NCBI GenBank assembly: GCA_022606425.2
Contig: JAHDVF020000903.1
Coordinates: 434,001 to 498,000, forward strand
DNA from: Lepidostoma basale
Lineage: Eukaryota > Arthropoda > Insecta > Trichoptera > Lepidostomatidae
DNA length: 64,000 nucleotides
Direction: 5' to 3'
Both the position numbers and the translations under genes were made by a program. Positions 45,098 through 56,471 of the stretch are shown here, piece after piece. A model generated the notes under the pieces. It was not told the origin of the DNA, did not search any database, and saw only the letters and a list, made by a program, of their open reading frames with translations. The first letter of the stretch is position 1; each line of letters opens with the position of its first letter.

Positions 45098-45187
45098 CTC
45101 TTTATTTAATAATATAAATAGCATATCTTACGTCAATATACCAATAGGCAACCATTTTAAAAGTTATAACATTGTTACTATGTAATA
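45098..45187 (+). repeat. R90 direct repeat, left copy
   Basis: Contains atagcatatcttacgtcaat, ataccaataggcaaccattt and aacattgttactatgt. Repeats at 45868-45957, ~770 bp away. Confidence 0.8.
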
Positions 45188-45317
45188 CTGGTTCTGATTT
45201 TGAAAATTTGGTTTGCATGTGGTTCTCCCGTAAATTTGGAGATATTTCGTGTAAAAGTGAATTGTTTTGGCCAATTTGATTGTTTCCGCACTTGTATAAT
45301 AGTTAATTGTGACACGT

Positions 45318-45625
45318 AATACGTTTGTGCGGTTTTGACGTTAAAATTATACAAGTTTTTTCGTTTATATAAAGAATTTTGACAGGTGAAAAAATAAAAT
45401 TTTCATTTGTTCCAATGACAATTTGAATAATTTCTTCAATATTATTTTAAAGTTCTTGCTGGTGTTTGATTGCTTTAAGTACCTAATTGCAGCTAATTTA
45501 TAAAAAAAACGGTGGATTCGAGTAACATAAATCTAATAATCACAAAAGTCCGGATCGTCCATGTCAACAAGTGCGCCATCTAAAATGAACATTATGTGTT
45601 AATATATTTTTATTTTGTTATTTTA
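45318..45625 (+). repeat. R240 dispersed repeat
   Basis: Matches 13366-13600 over ~235 bp and continues past cacaaaagtccggatcgtcc into catgtcaacaagtgcgccat. The block aaaaacggtggattcg at 45504 also matches the 5' end of the SINE. Confidence 0.75.
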
Positions 45626-45659
45626 TTTTATTTTATATCATTGTATTTTATATGATTTG

Positions 45660-45867
45660 TTTTAGATTTATTTTGTGGATGTTGGACGATCGAAGTGTGC
45701 GTGGGAGATGCCTATTGGTTGGCGATGAGGTTCGCAACCCATCACACCGCGTCTCCCGCGGAGCGAAAAGAGAAGGATGGAGTGCCACATCGGTTAAAAT
45801 GTGACAGTCCATTCTTTCTGCCTACCCTTTCGGGGAGACGGTGGAATGGTTAGTTAGTGAGTTAGTT
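45660..45867 (+). mobile_element. SINE copy, (TTAG)n type
   Basis: gttttagatttattttgtgg, ggcgatgaggttcgcaaccc, ccgcgtctcccgcggagcga and ttcggggagacggtggaatg then TTAG units. It joins R240 upstream without a visible boundary, so the two may form one longer element (45504-45867). Confidence 0.85.
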
Positions 45868-45957
45868 AAAAATCTTTATTGAGTTATATTAATAGCATAT
45901 CTTACGTCGATATACCGATAGACAACCATTTTAAAAGTTGTAATATTGTTACTATGT
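45868..45957 (+). repeat. R90 direct repeat, right copy
   Basis: Same 90 bp as 45098-45187 with about 10% differences. Its end is the insertion site of the zinc-finger LINE. Confidence 0.8.
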
Positions 45958-45962
45958 CATCA

Positions 45963-46398
45963 TCATCATCGGCTATCCCTCGTGTCCGAGGAAGACTGTC
46001 CTTCACGGTTGTGGGTCTGCATGTAACTGGAGAGCCCGATCCTGGACCCACATATTCTGGGGCATCTGGGGCAGAGGAAGGCGCTTGTAATGGAGCCGTC
46101 ACCGTCTCCCAGTGGTCTCTCCTTTCTCCTCCTCCTCCTCTCTACGACGTCGTCTCTGCGCTGTGCTTCAAAGTCTTGTGTGCCTTTATGTACTGCTGTT
46201 CTCCACCTAGGTCTGTTCTCTCCAATCTTTTCGCAGCAATCACAATCGATGCCAGTCTTTTGTAGGTTTCCTTTAAGGGAGTCTTTAAAGCGTTTTCTCT
46301 GGCCACCGTGTGAGCGTTTCCCTTGGGTAAGCTGAGAGTACATAATCTTCCTTTTGAGTCTTGTCTCAGGCATTCTGATGACGTGACCAGCCCTGTTC
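45963..46398 (-). mobile_element. 5'-truncated LINE with C2H2 finger end, (GAT)n tail, TSD
   Basis: Flanked by ctatgtcatca (45952-45962) and ctatgtaatca (46399-46409). Minus strand: MPETRLKRKIMYSQLTQGKR, RKRFKDSLKGNLQKTGID, ENRPRWRTAVHKGTQDFEAQ, then a basic stretch and CPRCPRICGSRIGLSSYMQT, stop, GATGAT tail. The first histidine of the finger is Tyr here (H in the 12.4 kb copy), so this finger is damaged. ~135 codons remain open. Confidence 0.88.
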
Positions 46399-46409
46399 CT
46401 ATGTAATCA

Positions 46410-47900
46410 GTAAAAAAGACTATAATGACGATTTTTCATGAATAAAAACATTGAGTTTTCCATTTTGAATTTATATTTCTCGACTTGTCTCGTAGGATAA
46501 ATAATCTAATCATCATTAAAATTAATTAAATATTCGTATCGTTCTTCCGATGTAAGATGTATAAAACAAATTATATGAATTATCAAATATTTTTTAAGCA
46601 ATTTTAACATTAAATATGAAATAAAAACATCAAAATAACTAATTGCACTTTCATGTAAACGTTGATAGTGGCAGCTCTTTCAACTGGCTCTGAGTTTGGG
46701 TTGTAGAGCTATTGGTAATGACTCGTCAAATTTTACATATGTTTGATTATCCATAAAAGCATTTTTAAGAGAAGACATGCCTGTTCATTGTATATAATGC
46801 GATATTATAACTGGTTACTTATTATAATAATTATAATGAAGCACAAGTAATAAAACATTAAATTAAAAATATATGTATATTTGATTTGATTTGATGATAT
46901 AAAATTCCACATCAAATCAGATTGATTGTATTAACAAACATATTTACAAGGATTTTTCTTACTGTAAACCAATTTCGCTTTACAAGACTAAATTCAAATT
47001 TATAAAAAAAAGTTTTAATGAAGCAATACTTGGTTAAAATAAATTTATACCCTTGCATAAACGTGGTTCTAAAAACGATTATAACTTGAAAGAATTTTCT
47101 TTTTCTAAGTGCTATCTTGGTTACGTAATAAAATTTATTATTGTTCATTAAATAACTGACCATTTCTTATTCCCAGGTATATCGTGTTGGTGAGAGACTT
47201 CGATCATTTCCCTTTCTTGTTTTAGACCACCTCACAATATATTTTACAATAAATAAAGTAATAAATAAATCATACCAGCATCTACCCCGGTTCCTTCCTG
47301 CCGAGTATCCTTGTGACTCCAAGATCAGGGTTGTCACAAAATTATTTTATAATGAACAAACTGAAATAACTCCCATTTTTAATTGTATTATTAAAATACA
47401 TTTTTCTAAGTTTATACAATTATTTTTATTTTCTTCCAAAATATATTAATATTTTTTTATATTAAAACATTTATTTTGTTACATAATGATTCATAATGAT
47501 TCACTCTTCAGTTATCACATATATGTAAACTATTTTTACAATTTTTATAGAAATTTCAAATTTTTCTCTGCTCTTTGATATCTATAATAGCAAATTTAAA
47601 ATCATTTGTACCTTTTTGATATGAGAAACAATAAATAAATAAAGAAATAAAAACTGGGTTTTATATTACACACGGTGTAAATATATATATTTTTTTATTT
47701 GCAAATAATACTTAATATACTGATACATGATGATGAGATTATTTTGTTCTAATGTTTGAAAATTACGGTATTTACATATTTTAAATGTAAACATTGAGAA
47801 TGCCCAATAATATCGCTTTGATAAAACGTTTAAAAAATGTATATTGTTTTTTATGAGACATTTCAAATTCTTAAAAATTAAAAAAAAATAATCGCTCTGT
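46410..47900. other. AT-rich stretch, no gene seen
   Basis: A weak P9-like block (cgacttgtctcg, 46479) and a TTTGA-type run at 46880 are the only marks. Minus frames at 46912-47163 and 47666-47866 have no domain and AT-driven composition. Confidence 0.4.
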
Positions 47901-47907
47901 ATTTAAC

Positions 47908-47965
47908 CAATTGGTTGTAATTATTGAAGTTCGGTAGTTTCGCTTGTACTTAACAATAATAGGGG
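47908..47965. repeat. Fold-back P4, half copy
   Basis: ttggttgtaattattgaagt then ggtagtttcgcttgtactta matches the left arm of 7443-7574. Confidence 0.6.
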
Positions 47966-48229
47966 CACTCTATGAGAACTGAGAATATAAATTTTTGCTA
48001 AAATATGTTTCAGTTTATCATTCAATCAACATTTAATTATAACATAATACTTATATTACTTAACATTATACGCATTTCAAATAATAGAATTGATCACAAT
48101 GGATGGGAGTTTAGGATTCATTGTTTTATCTCCCGAGTCCCAGCCCTGTTGCTTATCTGTGGCAATAAGGGTCTCGGTGACAGTTAAATATTTTATGACG
48201 TTTCGCTCACGACGTTTTATTCTCAGATG

Positions 48230-48480
48230 AATTATATCCGTCAGACTTATTGTCTGCTAGCGCCAGGATCGGCTCCGGTTGGCTCCGAACCCAAACCGCA
48301 CATAAACACACGAATTGCAATTAAACAATATCTTTATACACGCAACAAAAAAGGCCTTAAATCGGCCAATAGAATGGAATAAATTCTTCGATTTGATGTT
48401 TTAGGGGCACAGATAATAATTTAATTATTTGTTTTATTGTGCACTATGTTAAAAATCAGCAGTGGCGTGCACGAAGCAAC
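48230..48480. other. GC-balanced stretch, no gene seen
   Basis: Contains gcgccaggatcggctccggt (48261). No frame or repeat match. Confidence 0.3.
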
Positions 48481-48519
48481 TTTATCTAAAAGGCGATGAA
48501 TTTGTACAACAAAAAGGGA

Positions 48520-48610
48520 AGTCACTTGTTCTTCTGGTTTCGGTAGCTCTCTGCCATTTTCTAGTGGCATCTTCCAGAAGATTTGCAAAACTTGAATAGA
48601 ATAGAAGAAA
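48520..48610. repeat. Fold-back P8-like
   Basis: ctggtttcggtagctctctg..ccattttctagtggcat..cttccagaagatttgc. Same order as the tandem at 60057 (gccggttttggcagctcgct..gtcatcttctgga), with a decayed second arm. Confidence 0.55.
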
Positions 48611-48639
48611 AAGTGAAATAAAACGAAATTAGTATAAAA

Positions 48640-48872
48640 TTAAATAAAATGATGTTTTTTAATTACTTCAACTTTTGTCTCTATTTCGACAGCGACTGGT
48701 TTCGCCAGGCTCGCTGACATCGACAGACTAATAGACCAGTCTGTTGATGTAAGCGAGCCTGGTCGCTGTTGAAATGAAGACAAAAGTGGAAGTAGTTAAA
48801 AAAACATCGTTTTATTTAATTATTATTTATAATTAACTTCCATCAAGAGATTTCACTAAAATCATTACATTA
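48640..48872. repeat. Fold-back element, family P2
   Basis: Left: taattacttcaacttttgtc..gacagcgactggtttcgcca..ggctcgctgacatcgacaga. Right: tctgttgatgtaagcgagcc..tggtcgctgttgaaatgaag..acaaaagtggaagtagttaa. The right arm has lost the GAAAC segment. The flank aacttccatcaagagatttc also follows the second P2 copy at 57401. Confidence 0.85.
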
Positions 48873-48879
48873 TCTAAAT

Positions 48880-49710
48880 TAGTATTATTTAGAAATTATT
48901 TTTATTTTTATTAAATATCATAAAATTAACTTCTACCAAAACACGTTTTAAAAACAAACATTAATAATAAAAATGAATGCCTTTTATCTAAATTTCATGT
49001 GTTACTGTTATAATACATAAGCTTATGTAATTTTTTCGTGTGATTTAGAAAAAAAATTCTCATCTCAGCCATCATTCGATAAAGCTAAGAAAATCAGTCA
49101 TGAAAAAAGTGACTCATTATAGTTATCACATAATATGTTATATATCTTATATAATGTCATACCTTAAACTAATGACTAGTTATGGAGTTTTTTTGTGTTC
49201 AATAATTTTTTAGTTAGTAACTGAACGTTACTAGTTCAGCCGCCACTGGAAATCACTTGCTATTTTCTTCCTGCGAGCTTACCTGAGAGGTCCCAAATGG
49301 CGTCAGTGAGGACACTAAAATTACTTTTAATTTATACCCCAACGATTCGTCCTGTCCCTATGACGTGTGGTGAAGATTGTACGAAGTACGACTGTTAACA
49401 ATTTTATGGATGTCAGCCACAAAGACAGAATAATAAAGAATTTAAATTATTATCACAAAAATATTTAAGATATACCTACTACCTGAGTCATAATTATCAA
49501 CAGAAAAGCTCTTGGTGAAGTCCTTGGTCAGCGACCAGGAAGAAATCGAGGGATTCTTTATAGAAAATTTAACCAAATCTTTATCATATCATTATCATAT
49601 CAACATGACATATCATATACTTTTTAACTATTAAAAAAATATATGTTCGCTATGTTTATTTTATTATTTGCAAGATATTAAGTTCACATTAAGAAGTATT
49701 GAATTATTTA
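48880..49710. other. AT-rich stretch, no gene seen
   Basis: No recognised frame or repeat; a short GC-balanced piece at 49240-49400. Confidence 0.35.
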
Positions 49711-49714
49711 TTGA

Positions 49715-50072
49715 TTCTTGAACAATGATGTAAAATTTCTTCTATGTCGCCATTCTTTGTGTTGTAGATGTTTTATTTGTATTTTTCTTTTTTATATACT
49801 TTGTATATACAACACTCACTTTCAATTTTTTTTTTTAATATCAGACATGTTTCGGACAACCCAGTCCGTACTCAGTGATATTTTAAATATTTCAATAAAT
49901 ACTCAGTGATATTTTTAATATCTTTATACATACTCAATTACTCAGTGATATTTTAAATATATTTATCATATCACCGAGGAAGAACCGGATTGTCCGAAGC
50001 ATGTCTGATATTTAATTTAATTTTTATACAAAGTATATAAAAAAGAAAAAGACAAATGATGTAAAACACCAT
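49715..50072. repeat. Fold-back element, family P7
   Basis: Left outer tatactttgtatatacaaca, inner agacatgtttcggacaaccc..agtccgtactcagtgata; centre repeats 'actcagtgatattt' three times; right inner accgaggaagaaccggattg..tccgaagcatgtctgatatt, outer tttatacaaagtatataaaa. Left half again at 53676. Confidence 0.8.
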
Positions 50073-50215
50073 ATTAAATAATAAATACGAATGAAAACAT
50101 ATTGTTTTCTAGAAGTTTTATTATATTTAATGGGAATGACATGTTTCGCATGTCATTTCCATAAAATATAATAAAACTTATAGAAAACTGACGTTTTCAT
50201 TCGTATTAATCAAGT
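50060..50215. repeat. Fold-back element P5, loop nearly absent
   Basis: Left arm ends catgtttcg and the right arm starts catgtcatttccataaaata at once, so the central hairpins are deleted. Outer parts are intact on both sides (tgttttctagaagttttatt / aataaaacttatagaaaact). Confidence 0.85.
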
Positions 50216-50224
50216 ATTCAATTA

Positions 50225-50345
50225 TTTCTGTAAACTTTTCTTCATAACTTCTTGGAGCCTGTTCCTGGGATGTAGATGTCCAGTTGTCTCACCATCTCTT
50301 TAGGTGGTCTTCGTGGTGGTCGGCTGCCCGTTGGTACTTGATTTG
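50225..50345 (-). pseudogene. LINE C-terminal remnant, (GAA)n-tail family
   Basis: Minus strand reads PTGSRPPRRPPKEMVRQLD then YIPGTGSKKL plus stop, comparable to 'GTRPRGRPPKRWKD'. Confidence 0.55.
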
Positions 50346-50719
50346 CCGCTTTGCTTATCACTCTTTCACGCTCTCACACGCTCACACGCTCTCTCCATAT
50401 CATATATTTAGTAACGTCTTCTCAGTCTTCCTCATTGCACATTTTCGACATCGCAAATCTTCATTATTTGAGAATTTCTCACTCTGTCTTCGAGTCTCAT
50501 TCCCTCAATGGTTCAGAGAGATTCTTAATTTCTCTGGTTCTATAAAGTATACATACATACCGTCGGTAGATCCAGGAGTATTAAAATTATTAATAATCTC
50601 GCTGCTCTCTTATATCATAGTAAATAGATATTTCAATACGCTCCCATCGTATTAAGTCGTCAATAATCCACTGGCAAAGTGATTTTTTAAAAGGAGACTA
50701 TCGAATGGGTGGACTGTTT

Positions 50720-51060
50720 ACTTTTAATCGTATTTACGTTGGCGAATTTGAAAAACGAATTTGAATGTATTATTCTTTTGTTTTGCGGATAAATATAATG
50801 TAACAGGGGTTGGGTCCGGGTGTGGGTGGCGGGAGGTGGGAAGGGGGTGGGTCCGAGCTGATTTAGAGCTGCCCATGTCTACGTGAAAACTGCCAACCGT
50901 CTCCCGAGAGCATAAACAAATGAGATACGATACGAAATTGAGGCAAATGTAAACACAGCGGGAAAAAAGAGTCGTGGAAATAACGCTCGTATTTCCATTT
51001 TGCAGTGAGCCATTTTGTAGAGTCAAAAGAGAAAGAATCGCAATACATAACTGATAAAAA
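50720..51060. other. GC-balanced stretch, no clear gene
   Basis: gggaggtgggaagggggtgg (50830) marks a G-rich piece. A 100-codon minus frame (50724-51026) shows no domain. A further block 'gcagaaccaacctgcctc' (51163) recurs at 51857. Confidence 0.3.
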
Positions 51061-51439
51061 TGTTCTTAGATTTAAATAAAATATAAATATTCATTGAAAA
51101 TTACGATTTATTAAATAATTCAAGTTATCTTAGTTGTTATTGTTATTAATCCTGATGATGGCAGAACCAACCTGCCTCAGGTGATGGATGTACTAAAAGC
51201 AATTCGGACATTGCACCTAATTGTCTCGGATTTGGACATTTTCAGTGAGTAGAGTTTTAGTGAGTGAGTGATATTACAAATTCTAGAAAGAGTACTGCCT
51301 CATTGACGTCGACATATTTGGGTTCCTTCTGATGTGTATGATTTTTTGGTTTCATAGTGTTGTTTTATCTTTGTTACACCGTTTTGTGTCCAAATGAGTC
51401 ATAATTTTTTTTTTGTTTGTTATGTCTCATTTGTTTTGT

Positions 51440-51600
51440 TTTGTGGTTTGTTTCTATAGAGGAATTGGCCTCCTGCGAGGTCGACTCCCGGCAGTTGATA
51501 CATTTGTTTGGTGGTCTGCCCGGGGATCGTCTACCTTGGGGTTGGCCGTGCAATACAATGAGAGGTTTTGTGGATGGATCCATTCTCCTCACGGGTGCAT
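51440..51600 (-). pseudogene. LINE C-terminal remnant, (GAA)n-tail family
   Basis: Minus strand: MRRMDPSTKPLIVLHGQPQG then RRSPGRPPNKCINCRESTSQ, matching 'RM...RLP..AL.GQP.G.R..GRPPKRW.D..STSQ'. Confidence 0.7.
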
Positions 51601-51714
51601 ACCAGTTTCTTTCATTTGCCTTCCCTATCTAATGACATCCTGCCAGATATGTTTCTGAGCGGCGAACATAAAATAATGATAACAATAATAATTATATTAA
51701 TTAAAAATAGCATT

Positions 51715-52140
51715 TCATGTTAAAATCTGTTTTCCCTAAGTTTTATTATATTTTATGTGAATTATATGTTTCGCCTTGCTAAGACCTTTCATTATAAAAT
51801 GTAATAAGAGCAAGACGAATCATAGCAAGACGTCAGCACAGACTGTTTCTGCTTGCAGAACCAACCTGCCTCTGGTGATGCCTTGACTTTAGAGAGTATC
51901 TTGTATTCCTAATGTCGAACCATCTCTCATGCGTTCCTGGTATTATATATGTTTTAATGTTTTACCTGTTCTCAATAGATGCCTTAAACTATAATTGTTC
52001 TTTGTAATATCTTTTGAGAAAATAAACTGACTTGATTTGATTTGATTTGATTATATCATTCCCTTAAAATATAATAAAATATCATGAACCGAATTGAATA
52101 TTTGATATTTAATTTTATGTAATTGTTCAAGAAACAATAA
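51715..52140. repeat. Fold-back P5 split by another element
   Basis: Left arm ttaaaatctgttttccctaa..ttatatgtttcgccttgcta; right arm begins gagcaagacgaatcatag, is interrupted at ~51833 and resumes at ~52053 (catteccctt-type block, catt then cccttaaaatataataaaat) to aattgttcaagaaacaataa. Confidence 0.75.
51833..52052 (+). mobile_element. Short interspersed element with (TTTGA)n tail
   Basis: About 215 bp inside P5, ending gagaaaataaactgacttga followed by TTTGA repeats. An AATAAA just before the tail resembles the ends of LINE/SINE transcripts. A block near its start (gcagaaccaacctgcctc) recurs at 51163. No TSD was clear. Confidence 0.55.
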
Positions 52141-52149
52141 ATTTAAATT

Positions 52150-53240
52150 GTGTTTAAGTTTAGAAGCATTTTTATTCATCTGAAACACAAAACGCACGCT
52201 TTAAAATGCTTATAGAGAAAATATAAAAATGAAAGGATTCATATTTATAAATGTAAAAACACAACTAGTAAATTGATCTTGAGACAGGAAATAATCCAAA
52301 TTTATTTTAAAATATCATGTTTCTTAAATTCATCATACAGACAACACTTTCCTGGGAGAAGCGGAAATGCCAGTCTTGTGAACGCTAATAAAATCGCAGT
52401 AAATTTGCAGGACGGTGGCGCCATATGAAATATCATAAGCATTAATATCCACATCTAGATAAGAGACCTTTTAGTCACTCGGGAACAAAAAAAAACGTAG
52501 ATTTCATTCAGCCCCACTTGACAGGAATTCGGTTTTACTGATGGCGCAATATCTTAAGGCGTCTAATTTATTGTGCATTTTAGTCAATGTTTTTTATGTT
52601 TTTTTGTTGTTGTTTTGTTTTAACAATGTGATAGGGAAGACAAAGGGTGAGAGATCGAGAGACACGCTCTCTTAGTGTGTCATAATTCTTAGCTCGACTA
52701 TTTTTGTCCAAGTAAAAATGTGGAATCCACGTATTCTTACAAATTCTAAGATGTACATGGGTGTATTGAAACTATTTTAATTCGGTTCTGTTAAACTTTA
52801 ACGGACATCTTTTTTACTGCGTATTCTTATATTTTTTGTACGAATAACTAACATTTTTGCAAATAATTTATATTGTAATTTGAATCGACGAAGTAAGTTT
52901 TGTTATATCTGTCATGTAGAACAAAACTGTGTACTTAGTTTGTTTATGGTACTAGTGCCTATTTTACTTCAACCATTGAATTGTTCTCTCGGTGATGAGT
53001 GTTGAATCAAATGATTTAAAAATATTGAATTAAAAAACAAACAATACTCGTATATCTAAATATTTCAAGTATTTGTGACAAGTTGATGCTAACGCCACTG
53101 ATGAAATTGGTAAAAAAAATAGCAAAATGACTGTAAAAATACATTTTATTTCATTAAATAAGAAGCCAATTTATCTTATGGGCAGGGTGTAAATTGTTTG
53201 TATGTATTTTTTTTCGTGTTTAAGTAGATCGATTTGAAAT
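52150..53240. other. No gene seen
   Basis: Mixed AT-rich sequence; 52330-52550 is somewhat GC-balanced. No frame or repeat match. Confidence 0.35.
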
Positions 53241-53249
53241 ATGTTTTGA

Positions 53250-53530
53250 CTGTACCGCCAGGTAAGGGAGCATTGCAGGCCGGTCCGCCATACTAGTATT
53301 TCTATTGATACACATAAAAAACTGGACGTGGGTAAAATGGGAATCTCGAGACGCGAATAAATTGTGATTCCCCGGCGGGCGGCGGGCGGAGGACGCGGGC
53401 GTCGGGGAGGCGACGGCGCTGGTGCTTCGGTGGCGCTTTTTTATTCATACACACTCTAACGCCGCGGCCGGGCTGCTCGCAGATTGGTCGTCAAATGGGT
53501 CCTGCCCAGTCATCGGAGAGTTTTATTAAT
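53250..53530. other. GC-rich, CpG-rich island
   Basis: cccggcgggcggcgggcgga (53372) and gaggcgacggcgctggtgct (53407) make this one of the most GC-dense places in the window. No frame above background; possibly a CpG-rich regulatory element. Confidence 0.45.
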
Positions 53531-53675
53531 CTTTTCAACACAAACGTACACATGTTTGAAAAACTAAAAAATATGACTAAAGAGTCACATTGTGATAAAA
53601 AATCGATTTACAAGATATGCACATTTAAAAAATTATTTTCATAACTGAAATTTTTTTACTGAAGTTTTAATTTCT

Positions 53676-53815
53676 TCTATTTTTGCCATACTTTGTGTTG
53701 TAGATGTTTTATTTGTGTTTTTCTTTTTTATATACTTTGTATATACAACACTAACATTAAAAAAAAATACATATCAGATATGTTTCGGACAACCGGTCCT
53801 TCTTCAGTGATACAT
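53676..53815. repeat. Fold-back P7, left arm only
   Basis: tatactttgtatatacaaca then atatgtttcggacaaccggt and ccttcttcagtgatac. On the minus strand it reads CTGAAGA, hairpin GGACcggttGTCC, GAAACAT, a clean copy of the core. Confidence 0.75.
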
Positions 53816-54009
53816 ATTATAAATATACACATTTAAAATATTATAAAATTGTTGACAATTATGATCAGTTGTGACAGATGTTACAAAAGATTTATTTTGG
53901 AACATTTATGCTTTTTACATTAAGGATGAAGTTTTAACTGTTGTTAACGAAATAACTCCTTTACAAAAACATTTAGATGATTTTTTTGGGGTATTAAAAC
54001 ATTGTTGTT

Positions 54010-54150
54010 TCTACATTTAAGCTTAGTTTTCTCGATACGTTTCGAGGGTTTTTCTCATTATCATTGGGAGAACGATATCAATTATTCTATGCCATTCTTC
54101 CGATGATGAAAGTGTAGAACTTACAAAATATGACGAGAAAAATAAACTAA
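54010..54150. repeat. Fold-back relic, family P9
   Basis: ttttctcgatacgtttcgag at the left and atatgacgagaaaaataaac at the right; internal ccgatgatgaaagtgtagaa. Confidence 0.55.
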
Positions 54151-54384
54151 AAAGTAGAAAAATTGGTTTGATTTTAAAAAAATGCCATTATGAAACAACA
54201 CAGTGTAAGCACTTTCAGATTATCAAAAAAAAAAAACATTGAGTTTTTATACAAAGCTGCCAACATTGGTTAGAACTTGAATAATAAGTATGTTATAACT
54301 GAAACTTATTAGAAAGACTATTTCGTAGCTTTCATTTTTGCTTTCACTATTATTGTTATCAAAATGATTTAATCTCCCATACAT

Positions 54385-54590
54385 TAATGATGAAGTGGCA
54401 ATGGACTAGACATGTGTACAATAGAGGCCAAGTTGGGACGAAGAAATATCAGGAGACAGCCTACCAGGTGGAGCGATGATGTTATGTTGACAGCGGGAAG
54501 GGCCTGGAAAACACTGGCGAGAGACCCAGAGGGATGGCGTAGGGGTGGAGAGGCTTACGTCCAGCAGTGAATGGAGATAAGCTGACTTAA
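54385..54590 (+). pseudogene. RTE-type LINE 3' end
   Basis: Degraded frame: WQWTRHV-type start, AKLGRRNIRRQPTRWSDDVM, LTAGRAWKTLARDPEGWRRG, GEAYVQQ plus stop, then gagataagctgac. Homologous to 38640-38790 but better preserved; it supplies the 'RWSDD', 'AGRAW', 'EAYVQQ' motifs. Confidence 0.8.
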
Positions 54591-54594
54591 AGGT

Positions 54595-54725
54595 ATCTCT
54601 ATCCTGCGCCACTTGGAACAAGTTCTGAACTCTTGTTATTCCTGTCCACTCTTTGATGTTCCGCAGCCAGGACAGCTGCCTTCTACCAACTCCCCGACGC
54701 GCGACATCCCTCAACTTTACCCATT
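54595..54725 (-). pseudogene. LINE 3' end, 'RQLSWLR' family
   Basis: Minus strand: LRDVARRGVGRRQLSWLRNI, KEWTGITRVQNLFQVAQDRD, TF. It abuts the RTE fragment tail to tail. Confidence 0.8.
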
Positions 54726-54989
54726 AATATCAGTAAGTATAATATCAGTATCAGAGTAAATTCAATTAACCTTAAATTATTATTAAATGTTTATACAACT
54801 AACTTTCCATATATTAGCCCAAAATTTTAGTCATTTGTAATATAATTTCTAATTTATTATTCAGTTTGAACGCCAATTTTTACATTATTTTACTTATTCA
54901 CGACGACATTTTCCCTAAAATGTTGAACTTTTTGTAGAATATGGAAGGCAGTATTTCATAATGAAACGTAGAAAGGTAACTAAAACAAC

Positions 54990-55170
54990 GCGCCAGCATT
55001 GACCACGTGGCAAATGACATATTTTTACACATTCGCTACTTAAGCTCGGAATATATCTAGCTAGGATTTGACGCCCTTTTGAAAAGGAGATAAAATACTG
55101 CGATTTGTGCCGCTAAAAGCTTGAGCGCCTCCGAAATACGACCGTAAAAGTCTACAGCGTTAATTCTGCA
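54990..55170. other. GC-balanced stretch, no gene seen
   Basis: Contains gcgcctccgaaatacgaccg (55124). No repeat match. Confidence 0.3.
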
Positions 55171-55284
55171 TTTTTTACTTCTATTTTTATGCCGCAATTT
55201 TATTTATATATTAAATAATTAATAGGTAGAAAAAATATTTATATGAACATTTGCGTTTCTTGAACAAATCCATATTAATTATTA

Positions 55285-55445
55285 AAAATTGATGAAAACA
55301 TACAATTTCTGAAGTCGTATTATATTTTATGGAAGTCGAATGTTTCGATTTGACATTTTACTTATATTTTATATTGCACACTTAATAATATCCTTGCAAA
55401 GCGAAACATTTCATACCCATAAAATATAATAATAAGTAGGGTTTC
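55285..55445. repeat. Fold-back element P5
   Basis: Left aaaacatacaatttctgaag..ttttatggaagtcgaatgtt..tcgatttgac; right ccttgcaaagcgaaacattt..catacccataaaatataata. Right arm keeps GCGAAACATTTC. Confidence 0.7.
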
Positions 55446-56084
55446 ATTCAAGAAAAAAAATATGCTTATGTACTATAAGCGTACATTTAGGAATATTTTT
55501 AATTAAATGTCTGTTTTGTAGATAAAAATTATAACTTATTATATTAATGTACATTTTTATTTGGACAGTTGAATGGTTTCTAAAAGGGATTTTCTCCTGA
55601 AAAATATTACCACAGATTAGACAGAAGTAAAAATAATACAAATTATCTTTGGATAATTTTATAATAAATAGTTCTCGGTCGATCTTTGGTTGGCAGAATC
55701 CCCCACCCCAGAAAAAGAGACGTCCTCATTCTATATTTGAAATTCGGACAGGACAAATTTAGAGAGGGACCGTTATTTAATGCCGTCTAACTCTTTGGGG
55801 ACGCATAATCGAGAGCTCCTTCCCTGACTGTGACACGGAACCGTTCTCTGTGATGTGGAACATTTTTATCCCCTTTCACATAAATCTAATATTTTACATG
55901 TAAATCCTAGTAAACATATACTATTTTAACCCGTTACTGCTTAACATCCTTCATGTTTCCTCAAAAAATATGTTTACTATTTATATTATAATCTAATGAT
56001 TTAAATGAAATCTCATTAAGTTAACTATGTTCAAAAGTAATAATTTAATAAAATGGAATCACTCTTCTGTAATGATAACATATA

Positions 56085-56415
56085 TATTTGAAACTCCGCC
56101 AGAGAAATGCTATGTGTGGTCCGTTTTGTTGTATGGATATGAAACGTGGACCTTAAAAGTCAACTCAATGAACAGACTAGAAGTTGTGTGACGTGGAAGT
56201 TAACAATACCGAAGTCCTGAGGCGAGCTAGAGTTGACAGGGAGCTGTTATCAACTATCAAGGTCATATGCTGCGTGAGGAAAAGTACTACCTTCTCCAAC
56301 TGATATTGGAGGGGAAAATTGAGGGACGCCGAGGGCCCAGTAGGAGACAGGGACAGGTTCACCGAGGTGATCGCCAACGTTGGGGGGACCCGACAAGGCA
56401 CTTGAAGAAGAAGAA
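56085..56415 (+). pseudogene. LINE 3' end, 'EGKIEGRR' family, (GAA)n tail
   Basis: Reads KCYVWSVLLYGYETWTLKVN, SMNRLEVV, then shifted frames with EVLRRARVDRELLSTIK, GHMLREEKYYLLQLILEGKI, EGRRGPSRRQGQ and VIANVGGTRQGT-type block before gaagaagaagaa. The full motif series 'YVWSVLLYG.ETW..', 'RELL.TIK..', 'Y.LL.LI..GKIEG.RG.GRRQ' defines this family, to which 14960, 19735, 40405 and 54595 probably belong. Confidence 0.85.
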
Positions 56416-56434
56416 GAAAAGTTATTTGGAAACG

Positions 56435-56470
56435 GATCAGCCTAAATTTTCTAAAAAATTTAGGCTGATC
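56435..56470. repeat. Perfect 36-bp hairpin
   Basis: gatcagcctaaattttct and its exact reverse complement meet with no spacer apart from the central palindromic bases. It lies just before fold-back P3. Confidence 0.85.
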
Positions 56471-56471
56471 T

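Noticed and set aside
45966..46373. Host C2H2 zinc-finger gene
   Set aside because: The finger lies at a LINE C-terminus with a (GAT)n tail and a TSD, and a second copy exists at 12.4 kb.
51163..51182. cctgatgatggcagaaccaa block as another copy of the fold-back core
   Set aside because: It has CTGATGA and a GGCAG/CTGCC hairpin, but TCAGG replaces GAAAC and there is no second arm, so it does not fit the shared pattern.
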